Source: Pseudomonas sp. Irchel 3E13
GTDB lineage: Bacteria; Pseudomonadota; Gammaproteobacteria; Pseudomonadales; Pseudomonadaceae
Direction of reading: 5' to 3'
Assembly: GCF_900187455.1 (NCBI RefSeq)
Contig: NZ_FYDX01000004.1
Coordinates: forward strand, 248,001-312,000
DNA length: 64,000 nt
Of the stretch, positions 42,764 through 50,500 are shown piece after piece. The position numbers and the translations under genes were made by a program. The notes below the pieces were generated by a model. That model had not been told where the DNA came from, searched no databases, and worked only from the letters and a program-made list of their open reading frames with translations. Numbering within the stretch: the first letter of the stretch is position 1; every line of letters begins with the position of its first letter.

Positions 42764-44290
42764 TCATGGCCGATCGGCCGGACGGGTATAAGACGCCACC
42801 GGGTAGAACAGCGGCCCGGGCATCGCCAGGGTGACCACATGGGCGCCCGCCAGGCCCTGGCGCCGGCCGGGGCCGAACCCCAGCGGCGGGGTCAGGCCGG
42901 TGTCGATGTCGTGCAGGCTTTCCAGGGCGTTGACCAGCTTGTCGCGGCTGGCATCGCGGCCGGCGCGCTTGAGGCCCTCTTCCAGCAGCACCATCGAACA
43001 CCAGGCGCCGACCTGCAGCAGCGCCTGGCGCCCGTCCAGCCCCTGGCGACGGCGCAGGTCGTTGAGCGCCGCGCGACCGGCCGGGCTCCAGTCGCCGGGC
43101 ACGAAGGGATAGGCCAGGAACACCCGCCGCGACCACTGCTCCGGCACCTGCATCAGCTCGCCGGCGACCTGGCTGGACGCGGCGAACAGGTACGGCGTGC
43201 GGCCTGCGGCCTGGAGCGCGGCGGTCAATTCGCTGAAGGCCGGCGCCAGGCCGAGGAAAAACACCGCCTCGCCCGCCACCGCCCGGCCTTCGAACGGCTG
43301 CAGTTGCAGTTGCGTCCAGCCGCGTTGTTGCAGGTCTGCCAGCAGCAAGCGGCCCAGCGCGGCGTGGGCCGGGTCGCTGTAGAGGATGCGCGCCGGGCGC
43401 TGGCGCAGGTCGAGGGACGCCGCGGCGTAGTCGGCCAGGCTCAGCAGTTGCTCGTGCAACCCCGGCAGCGGATCGAAGATCTGCCGGCTGTCATTTTCCT
43501 CGGCCCGGGCGCCGATCAGCGGCACGCCGGCCTGCTCCAGGCGCGCGGCGAGGGTGTCGTCCAGCGCCGGCGCCAGCGGCATGACCAGGGCGAACACCTG
43601 CTCCTCATCGAGCAAGCGGGTCAAGGCCGCCTCGGCGCTGGCCTGGTCGGGGCCGGGGTCGATCACCGACAACTGCAAGGCGCGGCCATGAATGCCGCCG
43701 CTGGCATTGATCGCCTCGATGCGCCCGGCGACGATCGCCCGCACCACCCGCGCCGCCTCCGCCAACTCGCCCTCCGCGGGCAATAGCGTGCCGAGGCGCA
43801 GAAACTGCTCTTCGACGCCGGGATCGTGATCCTCGGCCAGGCGCTTGAGGTACGCGGTGAGGTTGCGCTGGTCGGCCATGGACAGGGAAAAGCGCGGCAT
43901 GGCCGGGTCCAGGCGGTTGCCCGCCGGGTCGCGGCCTTCCTGAATGGCCCGGGCCAGGCTGGCATCGCTGTAGGCCGGGTAGCGGCGGCCATTGACCAGA
44001 CGTTCACCGCCCGCCAGCACCAGCCGCTGCCAGCTCAGCTCGGGCGGGCGTACCCCGCCTTCGGGGCGGCCACGGCCATCGCGGCCATGGCAGTTGGCGC
44101 AGGGCACCACGCTGGCCGGGACCTGCATGTCCGCCGCGCCAACCAACGCGGTGACCTGCCCATCGGCCGCCGCCACCCCTTCGCGGTACAGGCGCTGGCC
44201 CGCGGTTTCCTGCTCGTTCAGGTCGAGGGCGAGCGCGGCCTGGCCGACGCTCAGCGCGGCCAGCAGCAGCGTGGCGCACAGGCGCTTCAT
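42764..44290 (-). CDS. Cytochrome c fused to type I periplasmic-binding-protein domain
   Basis: Exported 508-aa fusion. After a signal peptide (about 1-22) comes a c-type cytochrome domain with one heme motif CANCHG at about residues 64-69 and a likely axial Met (MPRFSLSM). From about 165 it is a LivK-like binding protein (LPAEGELAEAARVVRAIVAG, GIHGRALQLSVIDPG, HEQLLSLADYAAASLDLRQRPARILYSD). It lies in the oxidase operon just after the Sco genes, so it could carry electrons from the oxidase while sensing a ligand (inference). I know no standard name for the fusion. Confidence 0.87.
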   Translation of the reverse strand: MKRLCATLLLAALSVGQAALALDLNEQETAGQRLYREGVAAADGQVTALVGAADMQVPASVVPCANCHGRDGRGRPEGGVRPPELSWQRLVLAGGERLVNGRRYPAYSDASLARAIQEGRDPAGNRLDPAMPRFSLSMADQRNLTAYLKRLAEDHDPGVEEQFLRLGTLLPAEGELAEAARVVRAIVAGRIEAINASGGIHGRALQLSVIDPGPDQASAEAALTRLLDEEQVFALVMPLAPALDDTLAARLEQAGVPLIGARAEENDSRQIFDPLPGLHEQLLSLADYAAASLDLRQRPARILYSDPAHAALGRLLLADLQQRGWTQLQLQPFEGRAVAGEAVFFLGLAPAFSELTAALQAAGRTPYLFAASSQVAGELMQVPEQWSRRVFLAYPFVPGDWSPAGRAALNDLRRRQGLDGRQALLQVGAWCSMVLLEEGLKRAGRDASRDKLVNALESLHDIDTGLTPPLGFGPGRRQGLAGAHVVTLAMPGPLFYPVASYTRPADRP

Positions 44291-44293
44291 GAT

Positions 44294-44956
44294 TCAGCGC
44301 CCGGCCAGTGGCAAGGTCATCAATTGCAGGCGCTGGGCGATGGCCGCCGGCGGCGCGTCCGGGCGGATCTTGCTCCAGCGCTTGCCGGCCACGTCGCCGG
44401 CGATCAACTGGGTGGAATGCTGTTCAGGGCTGGGCAAGATGTGTCCGAGGCGCCCCAGCACCCGGTCGATATCGGCCTGGGCGCCGGTGAGGAACAGCCA
44501 GTTCGGCCCGTCCACGCCCTGCTGCCCGGCGAAGCGCTTGAGCACCTCGGGGGTATCGTTGGCCGGGTCGCTGCTGATGGAAATGAAGGTCACCTCGGCG
44601 GCCTTGTCGCCCAGCGCTTCGCGGACCTCGCGCAGCTTGCGGGTGATCAGCGGGCAGGCATCGTTGCAGTGGGTGAAGATGACGTTGAGCAGCACCACCT
44701 TGTCTTTCAACACGTCGCTGTAGAAACGCAGGCGCCGGCCGTTCTGGTCCAGCAGCTCGGTGTCGGTGAAATACGCCTGGGCATCGCGGGTGCCGCCCGC
44801 GACTGGCGGCGGCGCGGCGGCCGCCGGTTCAGCGGGCGCTGGCTTGGCATGGCCGTCGTGGGCCATGGCGACGCTGGCGAAAATCCACAGGCAGGCGCCG
44901 AGCACCAGCCAGTCGAGGGGCTTCATGCCGGGGCGACGCAGGCTGACTTCACTCAT
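44294..44956 (-). CDS. Sco1/SenC-family copper chaperone (second copy)
   Basis: 220 aa from ATG 44956, overlapping the end of the first Sco gene by 8 bp. One membrane/signal segment (LVLGACLWIFASVAMAH), a His/Ala/Pro linker, and a thioredoxin-fold core with the copper-binding pair CNDACP and a conserved His (EQHSTQLIAGD). It would deliver Cu to a cuproprotein, the obvious client being the multicopper oxidase upstream. Confidence 0.9.
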   Translation of the reverse strand: MSEVSLRRPGMKPLDWLVLGACLWIFASVAMAHDGHAKPAPAEPAAAAPPPVAGGTRDAQAYFTDTELLDQNGRRLRFYSDVLKDKVVLLNVIFTHCNDACPLITRKLREVREALGDKAAEVTFISISSDPANDTPEVLKRFAGQQGVDGPNWLFLTGAQADIDRVLGRLGHILPSPEQHSTQLIAGDVAGKRWSKIRPDAPPAAIAQRLQLMTLPLAGR

Positions 44957-45599
44957 GGCTGTGCTCCTGGGCAATCGCGGTGTGGCGGGCATGGACCCGG
45001 CGGGCGCTGAGGCGATCGACTTCGCCGACCAGCTTGTCCGGGTCGGTGAAACCGTAGAACCGCGTCCAGTGACCGGTGCGGCCATCGCCCACGAGAATCA
45101 GCGGCGGGTGGTTGCTCAGGTCGGCGCTGAAGCTGCCCAGGCCCTTGAGGGTTTCGGTCACCGCGTAAGGCGTGCCGGTCAGCCAGCGCCAGCCCGGCCC
45201 GTGCTGGAAGGCGCGGGCGTAGTCGTTCAGGCGTTTCGGGTCGTCGTGCTGCGGATCGACGCTCAGCGACACCAACTGCACCTCGTCACCGACCCGCCCG
45301 CCGAGGCGCTGCTGGACCTTGCCCATGATCGACGAGACCACCGGGCACACCGTGGTGCAGCGGGTGTAGATAAAACCGATAACGGTAATGCGGTCGCCGA
45401 CCAGGTCTTTTTCCAGGCGCACCGGCATGCCGTCCTGGTCCAGCAGGGCGACATCGGCGAAACGCACCTGGGTCTTTTCCTGATGGGCCGCGGGGGCGTC
45501 ATGGGCGGAATGATCGACGCCGCCGTGGGCGTTAACCGTGGAGATGGCGCCGGCCAACAGGCACAGGGCCAGGACACTGCGGGCTTTGACGGATTTCAT
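44949..45599 (-). CDS. Sco1/SenC-family copper chaperone (first copy)
   Basis: 216 aa. Signal peptide ending NAHG, then a His-rich start (AHGGVDHSAHDAPAAHQ), a thioredoxin fold with the CTTVCP copper pair and His in NHPPLILVGD, and a His-containing C-terminus (AQEHSHE). The extra His regions may hold copper. It is 21 bp behind the propeller gene and coupled to the second Sco gene. Confidence 0.92.
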   Translation of the reverse strand: MKSVKARSVLALCLLAGAISTVNAHGGVDHSAHDAPAAHQEKTQVRFADVALLDQDGMPVRLEKDLVGDRITVIGFIYTRCTTVCPVVSSIMGKVQQRLGGRVGDEVQLVSLSVDPQHDDPKRLNDYARAFQHGPGWRWLTGTPYAVTETLKGLGSFSADLSNHPPLILVGDGRTGHWTRFYGFTDPDKLVGEVDRLSARRVHARHTAIAQEHSHE

Positions 45600-45620
45600 C
45601 GCGCGTTCCTCGTGCTGGGG

Positions 45621-47567
45621 TCATTGCGCCTTGGCGGGCAGCACCCGCAGGCTGGTGTAGTTTTTCTCGGCGAAGGCATCGCCCAGGGACGGCGCCTGCA
45701 CATGCAAGTACCAGGCGCCGGCTTCGCTCAACTGCAGCGCGGCCTGGTAAACGCCCTCGCCGACTTCCTCCACCTCGCTGCTGCGGGCCCGCGACGACGG
45801 CGCGAGGAAGTAGCGCAGCGACAGGTCGCGCACGCCCTCGCGCGGTTCGCCGCTGCCTTCGAGCAGGCGAAAACGCGCCACGAACGGGCTGCCCTGCCGC
45901 ACCACCGGGCGATCCATAAGGAACTCCACCCGTGGCGTGCGGCGGTGGGCGGCGTCCGGCGCCGCGGCGACCGCGGTGCTGAAGCAATGAATGATCTGCG
46001 GTTGGTTGAGCAGGAAGGCGACGTCGAAATCCCCCGCCGCCGGCAGCTTCACCGTCGAGCTGTAGACCCCCGGCGCCACCTCGCGCAGGCTGCGGTCGAT
46101 GACCAGCGCGGCGCGGGCGTTGGCGCCGCGGTTGGCGTAGCCGGACATCGGCGCGTTCATGCCCTCGGCGTAGAAATAGGTGGTGTTGTCCACCGGGTTG
46201 ACCACGAACACCGAGTTCTCATCGCGGGCCACCGCCAGGCCCTGGGCCAGCGGCAGGTCACCGGCCTGGCGCGGCGCGGCCGGACCGGCGTCGAAACCCT
46301 GGGTGATCGGCGTGCGCCCCTCGCCCAGGCTCGACAGGTTGATCATGGTCACCTTCGGCGACGCCAGGCCGCGCACATAGGCGTAGGCCTGGGTGAACGT
46401 CACTTGGTACGGCTCGGCGGCGACGTCGAGGTTGTGCAGCAGGCGGTCGCTGCCGGCATCGATCACCACCGCGCGGTTTTCCAGGGTGTTGAGGACGATG
46501 CCGTAACGCCCGTCGCGGCTGAAGCGCATCGGCCCCAGCCCCGGTTGCGCCTGGATGCGGCTGCGCAGGCCGTGGTTGCGGGCGTCGATCACGCTGATGC
46601 TGCCGTCGCGGCCGTCGGCCACGTACACCGCCTGGGACAGCGCGGAATACGCCACCGACAGTGGATGCGGGCCGACCTTGAGGGTTTTCAGCAGGCTCAG
46701 GTCGCTGCTGTCGATCACGCTCAAGGTGCCGCTGTCGCGGTTGCTGACGAAGGCGTAGCGCGAGTCGTGGCTGAAGGCGATTTCATGGTGGCCCTTGCCG
46801 GTGGGAATGAATTTGAGCAGCGCGCGCTTCTGCGTGTCGATCACGCTGACGCCGCTGTGGGCCTCGTCACCGGCGTTGTTGCCGACCCACAACAGGCGCT
46901 GGTCGGGCTGCAGCGCCACCCGCACCGGTTGCTGCCCGGCGGGCAGGTCTTCGACGTGCTGGAAGGTGGCGGTGTCGATCAGCGCCACCTTGCCCGCCGC
47001 TGGCAGCGACACGTAGACCTGCTTGTCGTCGCTGCTGGCCACCCAGTCCATCGGCGTATCGCTCAGGCCGATGCGCGCCAGGGTGCTGGTGATCCCGCCG
47101 ACCGAGACTGACGGGTCGATCACGGTGAGGCTGGCGTCCTTGTTCAGCACCAGCAGGAAGTAACTGTTGAGGTCCATCAGCGGCCGGGCGCCGATGCTGC
47201 TCTTGAGAAACAGCGCGACCCGCGCCTTGCAGCTTTTGTCACGGTCCCTGGCGGCGTCGCCGCTCAGTGCCGGGTCGATCCAGGCCCCCGGCGACACCCC
47301 GGACAGCGGCTGCCCGGAGTTCTGGTCGGTGACCTTGAAGCGGATGCTGGCGTAGCTGCCTTCGGTCAGGCCGCCGTTGCCGCCCAGCGGCGTGGCCTCG
47401 AACTCCACGGTGACGCCATCGCGGCTCAGGCGGCTGGCGCCCAGGTCGGGGCCGACCGCCAGTGGCGCGCGCGGGTCGCACCACAGGCTTTCGTAGGCGA
47501 CGCCGATGCCCATCAGCAGCACGCCGGCCATCAGGCCCAGGTACAGCGGTTTGTTCTTCTTGTTCAT
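45621..47567 (-). CDS. YncE-like beta-propeller protein
   Basis: Membrane-anchored or exported 648-aa protein. A single N-terminal helix (LYLGLMAGVLLMGIGVAY) is followed by a domain with Cys residues (DKSCKARV), then a seven-bladed propeller of YVTN/YncE repeats (about 145-430: NKDASLTVIDP, DDKQVYVSLPAAGKVALIDT, YAFVSNRDSGTLSVIDS, AVYVADGRDGSISVIDA) and a C-terminal Ig-like/beta region. It is 15 bp after mnxG. Propellers of this type act as scaffolds or bind metals and redox partners; here it probably partners the oxidase. Confidence 0.88.
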   Translation of the reverse strand: MNKKNKPLYLGLMAGVLLMGIGVAYESLWCDPRAPLAVGPDLGASRLSRDGVTVEFEATPLGGNGGLTEGSYASIRFKVTDQNSGQPLSGVSPGAWIDPALSGDAARDRDKSCKARVALFLKSSIGARPLMDLNSYFLLVLNKDASLTVIDPSVSVGGITSTLARIGLSDTPMDWVASSDDKQVYVSLPAAGKVALIDTATFQHVEDLPAGQQPVRVALQPDQRLLWVGNNAGDEAHSGVSVIDTQKRALLKFIPTGKGHHEIAFSHDSRYAFVSNRDSGTLSVIDSSDLSLLKTLKVGPHPLSVAYSALSQAVYVADGRDGSISVIDARNHGLRSRIQAQPGLGPMRFSRDGRYGIVLNTLENRAVVIDAGSDRLLHNLDVAAEPYQVTFTQAYAYVRGLASPKVTMINLSSLGEGRTPITQGFDAGPAAPRQAGDLPLAQGLAVARDENSVFVVNPVDNTTYFYAEGMNAPMSGYANRGANARAALVIDRSLREVAPGVYSSTVKLPAAGDFDVAFLLNQPQIIHCFSTAVAAAPDAAHRRTPRVEFLMDRPVVRQGSPFVARFRLLEGSGEPREGVRDLSLRYFLAPSSRARSSEVEEVGEGVYQAALQLSEAGAWYLHVQAPSLGDAFAEKNYTSLRVLPAKAQ

Positions 47568-47582
47568 GCGCCTGCTCCCTGA

Positions 47583-50500
47583 TTACTGCGCCGGTGCCGT
47601 GGCGGGTGGGGTTTCGTTGGTGACCCGAAGGATTCCCCAAAGTCCCGAGGCATTGCCGTAGGCGGCGTAGTCGCGGAACAGGTAGTCGCCCGGGATGGCG
47701 TTGCCGCCGCCGGCGCTGGGGTGCATGAAGCTGAAATGCGCCGCCGGCAACACACTTTCCTGGGCGCCGATGTACATCGCCATCGGGTTGTAGGCGAAGC
47801 GCACCGAACCGATCCCCGGCAGGCCCATCGGGTAGCCGCCGGTGTCGGCTTTCTCCGGCTGCAGGGCATGCAACGGCCACAGGTGTCCGTCGAGCTGATA
47901 GGTGATGCCGCGGCTGCCGCCGGTCGGCATCAGCACATGGGTGCGGAACGGCTGGCCGGGCTTGGCCCACAGCACCGGGGTCTGTGGATCGCCGCCGACG
48001 AGCAGGTTGGCGTAGGCCATATGGGCGTTGCCAACGTCGGCCCAGCCGCTGCCATCGGCGTGGCCGAACGGCGCGTCCGGGGCCAGGCCGAAGCGGAACC
48101 ACAGCGGTTCGCTCTTGTAGTTGATGGCCATGCCGGAGTTGTCCTTCGGATCGCCCGGCACGCCGTTGCCTTCGGTGTTGATGCCTTCCACCGGCCGGCC
48201 ATCGGCCCAGCGCATGTTCAGGGCGCGCTGCCAGACCGTGGCGAAATCGCGGTAGGCGGCCTGCCCGCTGACCTGCACGGTGGCCGAGGCCCGGCTGGCG
48301 CTGTCTTCGGTCCAGGTGGCGTTGAGCGGCAGGATGCTCATGGCGCCGACCAGGCCTTTCTGACCCTGCTTGATCACATCTGCCGGGGTGATGTTGAGGC
48401 CACCGAACTCGATCGGCGTGGTGTTGATGTTGTCCACCGCGCGGCCCAGTTGCGACACCGGCTTGCCTTCACGCTCCAGGTGACCGGCGTAGTACTGATA
48501 GACCTTGTTCGGCCAGGCGCCGCTGTTGCCGGCCCGTGGCGGAACGGTCTGCACCGGGTTCTGGCCGACGTTGACGCCGTCCGACTTGGTGATGTCGTAG
48601 GCCAGCAACTGGGCGTGGAAACCGACATGGCTGGACGGCCGCATCAGGTTGTTGTTGAACGCCGTGGAGCCTTCGCTGCCGTTGCGGTCGCGCTTGACCA
48701 CGTTCTGCATCGAGGCGGTGCTGGCGAGGTCCGGCATCACCAGCGGCAGGCGGTTTTCCAGGGTCACCTTGATGCATTCGCCGGCGGTGGCGCGCAGCAC
48801 CAGTGGCTCGATCGGCACGCCGGGCTTGAGCTTGCCGGTGCTGGCGTCGAGGTCGGCCTTGCGCACATAGAGCACCGCGGTCGGGTCATGCAGCGGCCCG
48901 GCATGGCCGCCGATGGTGAAGACCTCGCCGTCTTCCGGGTCCATCACGCTGACCTGCGGGATCGCCGTGGCGCGGGTGTTGTAGGTCAGCGTGCCGCCAT
49001 TGGCCTTGAGCGGCCCGCCGACATGCTGGGCAGCGCCGGCCGGGTCGGTGATGCTGACCGCCTGCGGGTTGCCGAGGATGTCGTTGGCCAGCGCCGCGAC
49101 GATCTCGTAGCTGCGGGTGACCGTCGGCCGGGTGCCGATGCCGTTGGTATTGGCGGTGTAGCGCGGGCAGATGCCGTCAAACGCCACGGTGTTGCGCGCG
49201 GCCATCGGCTGCGGGTTGTTCGGCAAGGCGAACAGGTCGCTGCGGCTGTTGCTGTAGTTGCGCATCACGCCCCAGATGCCGTTCCAGTAACCCTCCAGCG
49301 AAGCATCCAGGGAATACAGGTAGTCACCGTTGGGCGCCGCCGAACTGGAGACCATCGACACCGGCGCCATAAAGCCCAGTTGCTCGGAAATACCGACCAT
49401 CTGCGAGGCCTTCCAGCCCGAATTGGAACTGCTGCCGAAGCCCGAGCCGCTTTGCAGCCACTTGACGCCGTGCAGGGTCACGTTGTGTTCCTCCTCATGG
49501 CCGCCGGCGTGCATGCGCAGGCGCACGTTGTCACCGGAATAGGTGCGCAGCATCGGCGTGAACGGGTCGCCCGGCTCGGCGCCGGCCTTGTTGATATGCG
49601 GCGGGAATTGCGTGGTGCCGCCCGTTGGGCCGACCGCCTGGGTGATGGCTGCGGGCGACAGGTTCATCGCCGGAATCGCACGGTCGGTACGGGTTTGCAT
49701 GGCGAAGGCGAGGTCGCCGGCCAGGCCGTCGGCTTGCATGCCGCGCTTGCCGTCCGGGGCGACCTTGTTCGGGTCGAACACCCGCAGGGCCAACGGCTCG
49801 TTGCGGTAGTTGACGACGAACATGCCCGGGTCATCCACGGAGATCGCCTGCGGGCACGGCCGGCTCGGGCAGCCCGGCGTCAGGCCGCCACGGGATTCCA
49901 CCACCGACTCCAGCAGGTTCGAGGCTTTCTGCCGAACCGGCGGGTTGATTGCGTAGCGGAAGCTGTCGGCACTGGCCGGATAGGCCTGGGCGTTGGGGAT
50001 GCCGTTGGGCCCGGCGCCGACATAGACGCCCGCCTCGTAGGCATGCTGGAAGTCGCTGTATTCCAGGAAGAACTCGCGGTAGCTGTCGTTGCGCCCGTCG
50101 CTGTCGAGGTCACCGGTGGCGATCACCGCCTGCCACGACGTCGGCCCGCCGTCCTCGCGTTGCGCTGTGTTGTACAGCGCCTCGCCGGTTTCGGCATGGA
50201 ACCAGGTGGAATTGGCCGGTTCGGCAAGCACGGTGGCGTACAGGCCCAGTTGCTGGTGGGTCGATGGGCCGAGGTGGTCGTGGGTGAAGATGGTGCCCAG
50301 GCCACGGTCGACGTTGTGCACGTTGATCACCGGGTCGGTGAACCAGCGTTGCATCTGCGTGCGCGCGCCCAGCCAGTCGGCCCGGCCGTAGCGGCCGAAG
50401 AACGGGTGCGCCTTGGCTTTCGGGCATTCGGCGCTGCCGTCGCGCGGGTCGCTGCTCTGGCACTGGTTGAACGCGCGGATGGCGTGGATGCGCTCGACCA

